DNA of 64,000 nt from Massilia eburnea (GTDB lineage: Bacteria > Pseudomonadota > Gammaproteobacteria > Burkholderiales > Burkholderiaceae_D), in NCBI RefSeq assembly GCF_009720745.1, contig NZ_WNKX01000007.1:186001-250000 (forward strand). The letters run 5' to 3'. A program made the translations under genes and the position numbers. The notes beneath the pieces were generated by a model. That model was given only the letters and a program-made list of their open reading frames with translations. It ran no database searches and was not told the DNA's origin. Shown in pieces: positions 1-9,059 of the stretch. Each line of letters opens with the position of its first letter. Position 1 is the first letter of the stretch.

Positions 1-2
1 AC

Positions 3-146
3 ACGCACGAAAAGCCATTCATGGCCTGCTATCCGCGCGACCTGGTTTCGCAGCTGCGCGACCTGGCCGCCTACGAAGGCCGCCTGCCCACGCTTGATGT
101 CGCATCGCTCGAGTGGGCCTGGAATAACTATTTTTCAGCCGTCTAA
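3..146 (+). CDS. 3' end of an upstream gene (possible AAA-type ATPase C-terminus), partial
   Basis: The window opens inside a frame that runs to a TAA at 144-146 and encodes about 47 residues ending in EWAWNNYFSAV. The segment contains PRDLVSQLRDLAAYEG, which resembles my memory of the C-terminal helical tail of some AAA+ ATPases (PRDL... then a small lid helix). The match is too short to be sure. The stop lies 15 nt before the CpaB start with an AAGGGG ribosome-binding site between, so the gene is probably the preceding member of the Tad operon. Its 5' part and true start lie outside the window. Confidence 0.45.
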   Translation, partial: THEKPFMACYPRDLVSQLRDLAAYEGRLPTLDVASLEWAWNNYFSAV

Positions 147-161
147 GGCAAGGGGATAATC

Positions 162-1007
162 ATGAGGAACACACGAGCAATGATCATGATGGTGGTGGCC
201 ATCGGGCTGGCCTTCGTGGCCGTGGTGGTGGCGGCGCGCTGGATCAACGCCCAGGCCACCACCAATACCGCCAAGGTGGCTGTGGCGCAGGTGGACATCA
301 GCATGGGCGCACGCATCACGCCGGACATGGTGCGCCTGGTCGACTGGCCGGCTTCCGTGCAGCCGCCTGGGGTGATCAAGGACGACAAGCTGCTTGAGTC
401 GCGCGTCACCAAGAACAGCATTACGCGCGGCGAACCGATCCTCGAATCGAAGCTGGCGCCACCCGGCACCCAGGGCGGCCTGTCGGCGGTGGTGGCCGAA
501 GGCAAGCGCGCCATGACGGTACGCGTGAACGACGTGGTGGGCGTGGCCGGCTTCGCACTGCCGGGCAACTACGTCGACATCCTGGTCAACACCCAGGAGG
601 AAGGCCAGCGCACCCAGACCAAGGATCCGACCATCTCCAAGATCGTGCTCGAACGCATCCTGGTGCTGGCGGTGGCGCAGGAATCCGGGCGCGACGATAC
701 CAAGCCGAAGGTGGTCAATGCCGTAACGCTGGAACTGACGCCGGAACAAGTGGAAAAACTGGACCTGGCGCGCAGCGTGGGCAGCCTGTCGCTGGTGCTG
801 CGCAACCAGGTCGACCCGAACCCGGCGCTGACCGCAGGCGCCACCAAGACCACCCTGCTGGGCGCCGCCGCACCGGCACCGAAGGCAGCAGCGCCAGCCC
901 CGGCGCCCAAGCCTGTCGCCGTGCGCAAGGTAGCCGCGGTGCCGCCGCCGCCCGGCGTGAAGGTGGAAATGATCAAGGGACTGGACCGCAGCAGCCAACA
1001 ATTCTGA
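162..1007 (+). CDS. cpaB: Flp pilus assembly protein CpaB (RcpC)
   Basis: The 281-residue protein has an N-terminal membrane anchor (about residues 7-27, hydrophobic MIMMVVAIGLAFVAVVVAA). An SAF/CpaB-type region follows (AQVDISMGARITPDMVRLVDWP, then SRVTKNSITRGEPI) and then the RcpC core with VVAEGKRAMTVRVNDVVGVAGF and PGNYVDILV. The C-terminal 70 residues are an Ala/Pro-rich linker. In Tad systems CpaB/RcpC sits in the periplasm near the secretin channel. An AAGGGG site lies about 7 nt before the ATG. The secretin gene follows after 13 nt. Length and motifs are normal for the family. Confidence 0.93.
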   Translation: MRNTRAMIMMVVAIGLAFVAVVVAARWINAQATTNTAKVAVAQVDISMGARITPDMVRLVDWPASVQPPGVIKDDKLLESRVTKNSITRGEPILESKLAPPGTQGGLSAVVAEGKRAMTVRVNDVVGVAGFALPGNYVDILVNTQEEGQRTQTKDPTISKIVLERILVLAVAQESGRDDTKPKVVNAVTLELTPEQVEKLDLARSVGSLSLVLRNQVDPNPALTAGATKTTLLGAAAPAPKAAAPAPAPKPVAVRKVAAVPPPPGVKVEMIKGLDRSSQQF

Positions 1008-1020
1008 CACGGAGCTTCAA

Positions 1021-2601
1021 ATGAAAAGAATAAGCACCGCAGTACCGGGCATCCTGGGCGCCCTGCTGGTCTTGCCCGCGCTCGTCACGCCAGCCGCCGC
1101 GCAAGTAGCCGCCGAAGCCGTGGTCGTGGCGCAGCAGCCCAAGGTGAAGAGCAAAGGCAGCCTGCCCGGCAAAGCCGCCGCCGCCCCGGCCTCGGCGCCC
1201 TCCGGCATCCCGGAAGGGGGACGCACCGAAATGGCGCCGGCCATGCAGCTGGCCGAGGGCAAGTCCAGCATCATCCGCCTGCAGCATCCGGCAGCGCGGG
1301 TGGCGGTGGGCGATGCGCGCATCGCCGACGTGATCCTGCTCAATCCGAAAGAAGTGTATATGCTGGGCCGCAGCGTCGGCACCACCAACCTGATCGTCTG
1401 GCAAAAGACCGGCGATACGGTGATCGCCGACCTGACCGTCAGCGCCGACACCGCCTCCCTTCAGGCGGGTGTCGACAAGCTGACCGGCGCGCCAGGCATG
1501 GTCAAGGTGAGCGCAGCGGCGGACTCCATCGTCCTCGCCGGCACGGTGCCGGACGTGGTGGTGTCCGAACATATCCTGCAGATGGCCAACGCCTACGTCA
1601 CGCGCCAGCGTCCGCAAGGCGGCGGCGCTGGCAGCGCGAGCGGCGCCGGCGGCGGCCAGCAACAGTTCGCCGCCAGCGAGAACGGGCTGTCGCTCAAGGT
1701 GATCAATATGATGACGGTAGCGGCGCCCCAGCAGGTGATGCTGGAGGTGAAGGTGGCCGAGGTGTCCAAGACCCTGGTCGACCAGCTGGGCGCCAGCATC
1801 GGCGCCAGCCACGCCATCGGCAACTGGACCTATACCCTGCTCTCCAACCTGTTGAGCGGCAATTCGTCCTTCGTGGATGCCTTCAACCGCCGCAACGGCA
1901 ATTTCCTCACCATCGATGCGCAGAAGCGCGACGGCCTGGTCAAGATGCTGGCCGAGCCTAACCTGATGGCCATCAGCGGCCAGGAAGCCAGCTTCCTGGC
2001 AGGCGGCAAGATCTTCATTCCGGTGGCGTCCAATCCGGAAGGCGGCTTTACCCGCATCACGCTGGAAGAAAAGGAATTCGGCGTGGCGGTGCGCTTCACG
2101 CCAACCGTGCTGGCCGACGGCCGCATCAACCTGAAGGTGGCGCCGGAAGTATCGGAGCTGAACAAGGAAGGCGTCGGCATTTCCGCCGGCGGGGTCACCG
2201 GCACTGCCATCCTGCCTTCGTTCACCACCCGGCGCGCGGCGACCACGGTCCAGCTGTTCGACGGCCAAAGCTTCGCCATCGGCGGCCTGATCAAGAACAA
2301 CACGACCACCAATATCAAGGCCGTGCCGGGCCTGGGGGAGATCCCGGTGCTGGGCGCCTTGTTCCGCTCCAACGACTTCCAGACCGACCGCACGGAACTG
2401 GTGTTCGTGATCACGCCGCGCCTGGTCAAGCCGCTGCCGCCTGATTTCGCCGACAACCTGCCCACTTCCAACGTGACCGACCCGGCGCGCGCCTCGCGCA
2501 TCTTCATGGGGCGCATGGAAGGCAAGCCGCCGCGCGAGCAGCAGCAAGAGCAGCAACAGAAGCAGCCCGGCCAGCCGGCCGGCGGTTTTGACTTGAACTA
2601 G
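1021..2601 (+). CDS. cpaC: Tad pilus outer-membrane secretin (CpaC/RcpA)
   Basis: The 526-residue protein begins with a signal peptide ending near TPAAAQ. It then has the BON/pilus-assembly N-terminal region (SSIIRLQHPAARVAVGD, YMLGRSVGTTNLIVW) and a type II/III secretin domain from about residue 230. The secretin signature VPGLGEIPVLGALFRS is present near residue 440, followed by ELVFVITPRLVKPL. Secretins of this family form the outer-membrane pore through which the Flp pilus passes. The C-terminus is a Gln/Pro-rich tail. It lies 13 nt after cpaB and 9 nt before a small lipoprotein gene, in one operon. Confidence 0.94.
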   Translation: MKRISTAVPGILGALLVLPALVTPAAAQVAAEAVVVAQQPKVKSKGSLPGKAAAAPASAPSGIPEGGRTEMAPAMQLAEGKSSIIRLQHPAARVAVGDARIADVILLNPKEVYMLGRSVGTTNLIVWQKTGDTVIADLTVSADTASLQAGVDKLTGAPGMVKVSAAADSIVLAGTVPDVVVSEHILQMANAYVTRQRPQGGGAGSASGAGGGQQQFAASENGLSLKVINMMTVAAPQQVMLEVKVAEVSKTLVDQLGASIGASHAIGNWTYTLLSNLLSGNSSFVDAFNRRNGNFLTIDAQKRDGLVKMLAEPNLMAISGQEASFLAGGKIFIPVASNPEGGFTRITLEEKEFGVAVRFTPTVLADGRINLKVAPEVSELNKEGVGISAGGVTGTAILPSFTTRRAATTVQLFDGQSFAIGGLIKNNTTTNIKAVPGLGEIPVLGALFRSNDFQTDRTELVFVITPRLVKPLPPDFADNLPTSNVTDPARASRIFMGRMEGKPPREQQQEQQQKQPGQPAGGFDLN

Positions 2602-2610
2602 GAGGCCACC

Positions 2611-2886
2611 ATGAAACACGCATTGCTTCGCATCGCCGCCGTCGCCCTGCTGCCGCTGGCACTGGCCTCCTGCCTGGCGCCGGCCCCTTACGTCGACCGC
2701 GACCTGGGCAAGTCGATGACCGATATGCGCCATGCCCAGTACATCAACCCCGGCGCCGACCGCAATATGACGGTACCTGCAGGACTGGACGCCACGGCGG
2801 CCAAGTCGGGCTACGAGCAGTACGAAAAATCGTTCAAGGCGCCGGAGAAGAACACCAATACCTTCACGATTGGCATCGGCAAATAG
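2611..2886 (+). CDS. Small lipoprotein of the Tad locus
   Basis: A 91-residue protein with a lipoprotein signal peptide: charged start, hydrophobic core, lipobox LASC with Cys near residue 21. The mature part is hydrophilic and ends NTFTIGIGK. AGGAGGCC precedes the ATG. It occupies the position of CpaD (the Tad lipoprotein that helps the secretin) in other systems, but it is much shorter and I see no clear CpaD similarity. A pilotin-like or secretin-stabilising role is only inferred from position. Confidence 0.75.
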   Translation: MKHALLRIAAVALLPLALASCLAPAPYVDRDLGKSMTDMRHAQYINPGADRNMTVPAGLDATAAKSGYEQYEKSFKAPEKNTNTFTIGIGK

Positions 2887-2895
2887 GAGACTGCC

Positions 2896-4488
2896 ATGGT
2901 CCAGCGCATTCCCAAGCATCACCAGCAGCGCGGCGCAGTCGCCGTGATGACTGGCCTGCTGCTCATGCTCGTGCTGATTCCGGTCAGCGGCCTGGTGCTG
3001 GACCTGGGGCACCTGTATATCGTCAAGACCGAGCTGCAGAACCTGGCCGATGCGGCGGCCCTGGCGGGCGGCAAGGACCTCGATAATACCGACGCTGGCC
3101 TGAACAAGGCGGTGGCCTCCGGCAAGGCCATCGCCCTGAAGAACCGCTACGACTTCGGCGCCACCTTGACGCTGGACGACAGCAACTTCCGCTTCGCCGC
3201 CAGCCCGGACGGCCCCTGGTACACGCTGGCGCAAAGCCTGGGCAATGCCACCGGCCGCACCTTTGTCGAAGTCGACACCCGCAACAACGGAACCCCGCAA
3301 CAGATCAACACCTGGCTGATGCGCGTGGCCGGCAGCCCCAGCACGTCCACTTACAGCCGCGCCGTCGCAGGCCGCTTCGTCAATACCGTGACGCCGATCG
3401 GCATCTGCGCCATCGACCCGACGCGCCGCACCGCCAACTACGACTACAGCAGCTTTACCGAGATCGTGGAGTACGGCTTCCGCCGCGGCATGTCCTACAA
3501 CGTGTTCGAACTGGGCTCGCTGGGTGGCGCGGCCTCCGACCCTTACCAGATCAACCCGGTCAATGCGCCACCCAATGCCTGCAATCCGTCCAACGCGGCC
3601 ACCAATACCGTGGCGCCGTTCATGTGCGTCGGTAACAGCGCCGTGCTGCCGACCGGGGTCGGCCAGGTGTATACCAACACCGGCGTGTCGGCCACGCTGG
3701 ACAAGGCGCTCAACTCGCGCTTCAACGACTACTCCGGCGGCTCCCAATGCGACCCTGCCACCGCGCCGCCCGACATCAATATCAAGGAATATGATTGCGT
3801 CGGCTCCAATCCGTGCGCCGGCGTTTCAGCCGTCACCGCCCCGTCGCTCTGGCAAGATACCGCAGGCACCAGCCTACCGAGCCAGCAGTCGGTCTCCACC
3901 TGGGCCAGCTCAAGTGGTCTCTATACCCCGAAATATGCGCTACCATTCGAGGCCACCGGCGGAAACACCTGGCCATCGTCGCCCTACACCCGCAGCGGTG
4001 TTGCCGGTCAATTCGCAACCTACGCGGGGCACGGCGTATTGTGGTCTTACACGCCTGCCATCCAGTCCAACGGTACCACCGCCATATTGCCTTCACAGGT
4101 AAACGGCACAATGGGCACCAGCAATATGTATGGGTCCCTCGCCTCAGGAAAATATCTCGACGATAGCGGTTCAAACCCGTGGCAGACTGTGGGTGCCGGC
4201 TTCACTTCGCAATACGCAGCGCCATACAACCAGACCGATCCTACCTACTTCCAGGCCCCGGCCGGCCGCACCGGCACCGAGAACCGCCGCATCCTGAACA
4301 TCGTGCTGATCGACTGCCGCACGCCGCCGGTGGGCAGCGGCGCCTGCGGCGTGATGAACGCGGTCGGCATCGGCAAGTTCTTCATGCAGAAGAAAGCCAA
4401 CTTCGGCGGTTCGCCTTCGCTGCTGAACGTTGAATTTACCGGGCTGGTGGAGCCCGTCCCCACCTCCGAAGTCAAACTGTACAAGTGA
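2896..4488 (+). CDS. TadG-like pilus protein with pilin-like N-terminal helix
   Basis: The 530-residue protein starts with the TadE/G-type signal: QRGAVAVMTGLLLMLVLIPVSGL, then DLGHLYIVKTELQNLADAAALAGG, which is the putative Flp pilus-assembly TadG N-terminal domain. The remaining 450 residues are an extracytoplasmic Ser/Thr/Asn-rich domain with several Cys (SQCDPATAPP, CVGSNPCAG, DCRTPPVGSGACG) that could form disulfides. TadG proteins are minor pilin-like or anchoring proteins. Part of the reading frame around 3830-4230 is visibly less GC-rich than the neighbouring genes. It overlaps or abuts the next TadE gene. Confidence 0.85.
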   Translation: MVQRIPKHHQQRGAVAVMTGLLLMLVLIPVSGLVLDLGHLYIVKTELQNLADAAALAGGKDLDNTDAGLNKAVASGKAIALKNRYDFGATLTLDDSNFRFAASPDGPWYTLAQSLGNATGRTFVEVDTRNNGTPQQINTWLMRVAGSPSTSTYSRAVAGRFVNTVTPIGICAIDPTRRTANYDYSSFTEIVEYGFRRGMSYNVFELGSLGGAASDPYQINPVNAPPNACNPSNAATNTVAPFMCVGNSAVLPTGVGQVYTNTGVSATLDKALNSRFNDYSGGSQCDPATAPPDINIKEYDCVGSNPCAGVSAVTAPSLWQDTAGTSLPSQQSVSTWASSSGLYTPKYALPFEATGGNTWPSSPYTRSGVAGQFATYAGHGVLWSYTPAIQSNGTTAILPSQVNGTMGTSNMYGSLASGKYLDDSGSNPWQTVGAGFTSQYAAPYNQTDPTYFQAPAGRTGTENRRILNIVLIDCRTPPVGSGACGVMNAVGIGKFFMQKKANFGGSPSLLNVEFTGLVEPVPTSEVKLYK

Positions 4489-4493
4489 ACGCC

Positions 4494-4952
4494 ATGCGTA
4501 CCCGTCCATCAACCAAGCAATCCGGCGCCGCCCTGGTCGAATTCGCCCTGGTGATCTCCATCCTGATCCTTCTGCTGGCGGGCACCTATGAGTTCGGCCG
4601 CGCATTCGCCTTCTACGACGCCCTGAGCAAGGGCACGCGCGACGCCGCGCGCTACATGAGCGTGGCGAAAAAGGCCAACATCAATTCCAGCGCCGTGGGC
4701 AATGCCAAGGCCATCGTGGTGGCTGCCGCCAACGCCGCCAAGGTGCCCAACTTCACCAGCAGCAACGTGGTGGTCACCTGCCTGGACGCGTCCTACAACG
4801 ACAGCAACTGTGTCGACGGCACGGCCCCTGGCGGCGTGCGGGTGGAAATCCGCAGCTACAACGTCAATATCGGCCAGACCATCCCGCTGATCGGCCAGTC
4901 GATGCGCACCATCAGCCTGACGCCGCACACCACCATGCGCTACATGCTGTGA
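4494..4952 (+). CDS. TadE-like pseudopilin
   Basis: A 152-residue protein with the class III pilin-like start QSGAALVEFALVISILILLLAG followed by YEFGRAFAFYDALSKGTRDAARYMS, diagnostic of TadE family pseudopilins. The Glu in LVEFAL corresponds to the conserved Glu of processed pseudopilins. The start chosen is the ATG 5 nt after the TadG stop; a GTG at 4485, overlapping that stop, is in frame and would add three residues. A prepilin peptidase (TadV), needed to process it, is not in the window and presumably lies upstream. Confidence 0.88.
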   Translation: MRTRPSTKQSGAALVEFALVISILILLLAGTYEFGRAFAFYDALSKGTRDAARYMSVAKKANINSSAVGNAKAIVVAAANAAKVPNFTSSNVVVTCLDASYNDSNCVDGTAPGGVRVEIRSYNVNIGQTIPLIGQSMRTISLTPHTTMRYML

Positions 4953-4959
4953 GGACACC

Positions 4960-5490
4960 ATGCACACCCTGTCCCGCCACCCCATCCTGAAGCGCCAACG
5001 CGGCGCCGCGATCGTGGAGTTCGCGCTGATCTGCGCAATCTTCATTTCGCTGCTCATCGCCACCATCGAATTCGGACGCATGATGTTCGTGTACAACAGC
5101 ATGCAGGAAATCAGCCGCCGCGGCGCGCGCGAAGCCACGGTGCGCTGGATTTCCGACACCGCCGCCATCAAGAGCGCAGCCCTGTTCGGCGCCAGCACCC
5201 TGCCAGGCGCCCCCGAGGTGACCAGTTCCAATATCTTCATCCGCTACCTGCGCGCCAACGGCGTCGATGAAGTCACTACCCCACCGATCGATGCCGGCGA
5301 CAACATTGCCGCCTGCAACGACGTGACGCGCACTTCTGAATGCATCGCCTTCGTCGAAGTCTCGGTGCGCAACGTGACCTATAAGCCGCTGATTTTCAAC
5401 CCTGACAGCGTCACCACCTCGCGGCCCAGCGTCTCGCTGCCGCAAGCCACTACCGTCGTCTATGCCGAGAGCCTCGGCTTTACCAACTGA
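4960..5490 (+). CDS. Second TadE-like pseudopilin
   Basis: The 176-residue protein has the same architecture as its upstream neighbour: RGAAIVEFALICAIFISLLIA and then EFGRMMFVYNSMQEISRRGAREATV. The C-terminal domain carries two Cys (NIAACNDV, SECIAF) that could form a disulfide. It follows the first TadE gene after 7 nt with a GAGGACACC ribosome-binding site. The TadG/TadE/TadE trio fits the minor pseudopilin set used with the Flp pilus. Confidence 0.87.
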   Translation: MHTLSRHPILKRQRGAAIVEFALICAIFISLLIATIEFGRMMFVYNSMQEISRRGAREATVRWISDTAAIKSAALFGASTLPGAPEVTSSNIFIRYLRANGVDEVTTPPIDAGDNIAACNDVTRTSECIAFVEVSVRNVTYKPLIFNPDSVTTSRPSVSLPQATTVVYAESLGFTN

Positions 5491-5498
5491 GCGATGCC

Positions 5499-6659
5499 AT
5501 GAAGATCACAGCCATCTCCAGCAACGAAAAGCAACTGTTCGAAATCGCCCGCATCCTGCGCGAGCGCAGCCTGGCAGACCAGGTCGACGTGCTGCACGGC
5601 CTGCTCGACAAGCTGCCGCGGTTTGAGGCCGGGGCGCCGGACCTGCTGCTGCTGGCCCAGCCCCTGCTCAATGGCGAGGACCTGGAACGGCTGGAAACGC
5701 TCAGCGTGCAGCAGCCCGACATGGCCATCATCGTCGCCTGCGGCCAGCAGACGCCCGATTTCCTCCTGCAAGCCATGCGCGCCGGCGTGCGCGAAGTGAT
5801 GCCGATGCCGATCGACCCCGCCGCGCTGCAGTCGGCGGTGCGCCGCATCGACGAAAAACGCAATTTCAGCGCGCGCACGCTGGGCAAGGTGCTGGCCTTC
5901 ATCTCGTGCAAGGGCGGCAGCGGCGCCACCTTCCTGGCCGCCAACCTCGGCTACGCGCTGGCGGCGGCCGAAGGCAAGAAAGTGGCGCTGTTTGATTTCA
6001 ACCTGCAGTTCGGCGACGCCTCGCTGTTCGTCTCCGACCAGCGGCCGGCCGCCAGCGTGGCCAGCGTGGCGCAGCAGATGCACCGGCTCGACCAGTCGCT
6101 GCTCATTTCCAGCATGGTGCAGGTGACGCAGAACTTCCACGTGCTGGCCGCGCCGGAAGACCCGACCCAGGCCAACGACGTACACCCCGAGCATGTGGAC
6201 GCCCTGCTGCGCCTGGCGCGCCAGCACTACGACTTCGTCATCCTCGACATTGGCCGCAGCCTGGACGCGGTCTCGGTGCGCGCGCTGGACCAGGCCGACA
6301 TGATTTTCCCGATCCTGCAGGCCACGCTGCCGTATATCCGCGACGGCAAGCGGCTGCTGCAAGTGTTCCGTTCGCTCGACTATCGGAAGGACAAAATCCA
6401 CCTGATCGTCAACCGCCATACCAACAACGGCGACATCCGCCTGCGCGATTGCGAACAAGCTTATGGCATGGAGATGTTCCGCACCATTCCGAACCACTAT
6501 GAAGCAGCTGCCGCCTCGGTCAACCAGGGCGTGCCGATCTTGCAGCTGCAGCGCGCCAGCCCGGTCTCCAAGGCTTTGCAGGACCTGGCGCGTACCCTGG
6601 CCGGCGAAAGCAGCAACGATTCGCGCGGCTGGTTGTCCCGAATTCTCCAGCGCGCGTAA
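5499..6659 (+). CDS. cpaE: TadZ/CpaE-family pilus localisation ATPase
   Basis: The 386-residue protein has an atypical receiver-like N-terminal domain (to about residue 120) fused to a MinD/ParA-like ATPase domain. The P-loop region at residues 137-144 reads CKGGSGAT. The lysine of a standard Walker A (GKT/S) is replaced by Ala, a feature I recall in part of the TadZ/CpaE group. The switch region VALFDFNLQFGDASLFV and DFVILDIGRSLDAVSVRALDQAD are typical of CpaE. TadZ places the Tad machine in the cell. It sits between the TadE genes and the TadA ATPase. Confidence 0.9.
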   Translation: MKITAISSNEKQLFEIARILRERSLADQVDVLHGLLDKLPRFEAGAPDLLLLAQPLLNGEDLERLETLSVQQPDMAIIVACGQQTPDFLLQAMRAGVREVMPMPIDPAALQSAVRRIDEKRNFSARTLGKVLAFISCKGGSGATFLAANLGYALAAAEGKKVALFDFNLQFGDASLFVSDQRPAASVASVAQQMHRLDQSLLISSMVQVTQNFHVLAAPEDPTQANDVHPEHVDALLRLARQHYDFVILDIGRSLDAVSVRALDQADMIFPILQATLPYIRDGKRLLQVFRSLDYRKDKIHLIVNRHTNNGDIRLRDCEQAYGMEMFRTIPNHYEAAAASVNQGVPILQLQRASPVSKALQDLARTLAGESSNDSRGWLSRILQRA

Positions 6660-6692
6660 CAGCGAGCATCCGACTAGCCTATGGAGCCGATC

Positions 6693-8066
6693 ATGCAGAT
6701 CCCAGCCCAGACCCTCCGCAACCGCCTTGGCGCCGCCGCGCCGTTGAATGGCAACGTATCCGCCCTGCGCGGCTCCGAGGCGATCGACAACCGCGCCTAC
6801 CAGCAGCTCAAGCACCGGATCCACCAGACCCTGCTCGACCGCGTCGACCTGGAAGGCATGCAGCGCCTGACCCAGGACCAGATCCGCGACGAGCTGAAAG
6901 TGCTGGTCGAGCGCCTGCTCGAAGAGAATATGGTGGTCATCAACGACAGCGAGCGGCGCAACCTGACGCGCGACATCCAGTACGAGGTGCTGGGCTTCGG
7001 GCCGCTGGAGCCGCTGCTGGCCGATCCTAACGTGTCGGACATCCTGGTCAACGGCGCGCGCCAGGTGTACGTCGAACGCAAGGGCTGCCTGGAACTGACG
7101 GCAGTCACCTTCAACGACGACGCCCACCTGATGAAGATCATCGACAAGATCGTCTCGCGCGTGGGACGCCGCATCGATGAATCGAGCCCGATGGTGGACG
7201 CCCGCCTGCCGGACGGTTCGCGCGTCAACGCCATCATCCCGCCGCTGGCGATCGACGGGCCGGTGCTCTCGATCCGCCGCTTTTCGGCCGATCCACTGGG
7301 CCTGGCGGAGCTGATCAGCTTCAACTCGATGACCGAGGCCATGGCCAGCATCCTGCAGGCGCTGGGCAAGAGCAAGGTCAATATCCTGATCTCCGGCGGT
7401 ACCGGCTCCGGCAAGACCACCATGCTGAACGCGATTTCCGGCTACATCAGCCACAGCGAGCGTATCGTCACCATCGAAGATGCGGCCGAACTGCAGCTGC
7501 AGCAGCCGCACGTCGTGCGCCTGGAAACCCGTCCGCCCAATATCGAGAACAAGGGCGAAGTAACGCAGCGCGCCCTGGTGCGCAACGCATTGCGCATGCG
7601 CCCTGACCGCATCATTTTGGGCGAGGTGCGCGGCGCCGAAGCACTGGACATGCTGCAGGCCATGAATACCGGCCATGAAGGCTCGATGGCCACCATCCAC
7701 GCCAACACGCCGCGCGACGCCCTGACCCGCCTGGAAAACATGATCAGCATGGGCGCCGCCGGCCTGCCGGTGAAAGCCATGCGCCAGCAGATTTCCTCCG
7801 CCATTGGGGTGGTGGTGCAGGTGGCGCGCCTGACCGACGGCAAGCGCAAGCTGATGTCGATCCAGGAGATCACCGGCATGGAAGGCGAGATGATCACCAT
7901 GCAGGAAATCTTCTGCTTCAAGCAGACCGGCATCGGCACCGACGGCTCGGTGCAGGGCTACTTCAGCGCCACCGGGGTGCGGCCGCGTTTCGGCGACCGC
8001 CTGCGCACCTTCGGCGTCACCCTGGCCGACAATATCTTCGATCCAACCGTGCAAAAGAGGACGTAA
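6693..8066 (+). CDS. cpaF: TadA/CpaF secretion ATPase
   Basis: The 457-residue hexameric ATPase powers Flp pilus assembly. Walker [10 protein letters not shown] (Lys about residue 241) is followed by the Asp box region [21 protein letters not shown], Walker [17 protein letters not shown] and the His box [18 protein letters not shown], all standard for CpaF. The start at 6693 is chosen because GGAG lies six bases before it; the in-frame ATG at 6681 has no ribosome-binding site. It is followed 3 nt later by tadB. Confidence 0.95.
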   Translation: MQIPAQTLRNRLGAAAPLNGNVSALRGSEAIDNRAYQQLKHRIHQTLLDRVDLEGMQRLTQDQIRDELKVLVERLLEENMVVINDSERRNLTRDIQYEVLGFGPLEPLLADPNVSDILVNGARQVYVERKGCLELTAVTFNDDAHLMKIIDKIVSRVGRRIDESSPMVDARLPDGSRVNAIIPPLAIDGPVLSIRRFSADPLGLAELISFNSMTEAMASILQALGKSKVNILISGGTGSGKTTMLNAISGYISHSERIVTIEDAAELQLQQPHVVRLETRPPNIENKGEVTQRALVRNALRMRPDRIILGEVRGAEALDMLQAMNTGHEGSMATIHANTPRDALTRLENMISMGAAGLPVKAMRQQISSAIGVVVQVARLTDGKRKLMSIQEITGMEGEMITMQEIFCFKQTGIGTDGSVQGYFSATGVRPRFGDRLRTFGVTLADNIFDPTVQKRT

Positions 8067-8069
8067 GCC

Positions 8070-9047
8070 ATGGACTACCTCTACTACGCTACCGGCATCC
8101 TGGTGTTCCTGGCCGTGGTGCTGCTGATCGAAGGCATGTACCTGACCTGGAATTCGGCCAAGGGGCCGGAGGCGGAACGGGTGGCGCGCCGCCTGCGCAT
8201 GATGTCGGCCGGCGGCCACGCCGGCGGCGACAGCCACTCGATGATCAAGCAGCGCATGCTGAGCGAAACGCCGCTGTTCCAGCGCCTGCTGCTGCAAATG
8301 CCGCGCGTGAGCCAGGTCGACCGGCTGCTGGAGCAGTCGGGCATGAGCTGGACCGTGTCGGACCTGGTGGTGCTGTCCCTCATCAGTCCCGTGCTGGTGG
8401 GCGGCCTGCTGCTGTTCCTGCGCCTGCCCCTGTTCGTGATACTGCCCATGATGCTGTTCTCGATTGGCATTCCACTGCTGGTCGTGCTGCGCGCAAAAAA
8501 CAAGCGGCTGGCCAAAGTGGACACGCAACTGCCCGACGCGCTGGACTTGATCGGCCGCGCGCTGCGCGCCGGCCACGCCTTCCCGACTGCCATGAAAATG
8601 GTGGGCGATGAGATGAACGCGCCGATCGCCGACGAATTCAAAGCCACCTTCGACGAGGTCAATTTCGGCATCTCGATGAACGATGCGCTGATGAACCTTG
8701 CCACGCGCGTGCCCAGCACGGACTTGCGCTATTTCGTGATCGCAGTGCTGATCCAGCGCGAGACCGGCGGCAACCTGGCAGAACTGCTGGACAACATCAG
8801 CAAGATCATTCGCGAGCGCCTCAAGCTGCTGGGGCAGATCCGTGTGCTGTCGGCCGAAGGCAAGATGTCGGCCTGGGTGCTGGGACTGCTGCCCTTCGTC
8901 ACTGCGCTGCTGATCCAGCTCACCAACCCCGAATTCCTGGCCGTGCTGTACACCGACCCCGCGGGGCGCAAGATGATCGCCATGGCGCTGGTGATGATGT
9001 TCCTGGGCGTGCTGGCAATGCGCAAGATTATCCGGATTCGCGTCTAG
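8070..9047 (+). CDS. tadB: TadB inner-membrane platform protein
   Basis: A 325-residue type II secretion F-domain protein. An N-terminal membrane segment (LYYATGILVFLAVVLLIEG) is followed by a pair of helices near residues 100-145 and a C-terminal pair after residue 265. The F-domain core contains QLPDALDLIGRALRAGHAFPTAM and IQRETGGNLAELLDNISKIIRER, the TadB hallmarks. TadB and TadC form the inner-membrane platform that couples to the TadA ATPase. Spacing to neighbours is 3 and 12 nt. Confidence 0.93.
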   Translation: MDYLYYATGILVFLAVVLLIEGMYLTWNSAKGPEAERVARRLRMMSAGGHAGGDSHSMIKQRMLSETPLFQRLLLQMPRVSQVDRLLEQSGMSWTVSDLVVLSLISPVLVGGLLLFLRLPLFVILPMMLFSIGIPLLVVLRAKNKRLAKVDTQLPDALDLIGRALRAGHAFPTAMKMVGDEMNAPIADEFKATFDEVNFGISMNDALMNLATRVPSTDLRYFVIAVLIQRETGGNLAELLDNISKIIRERLKLLGQIRVLSAEGKMSAWVLGLLPFVTALLIQLTNPEFLAVLYTDPAGRKMIAMALVMMFLGVLAMRKIIRIRV

Positions 9048-9059
9048 CTGGAGACTGAC

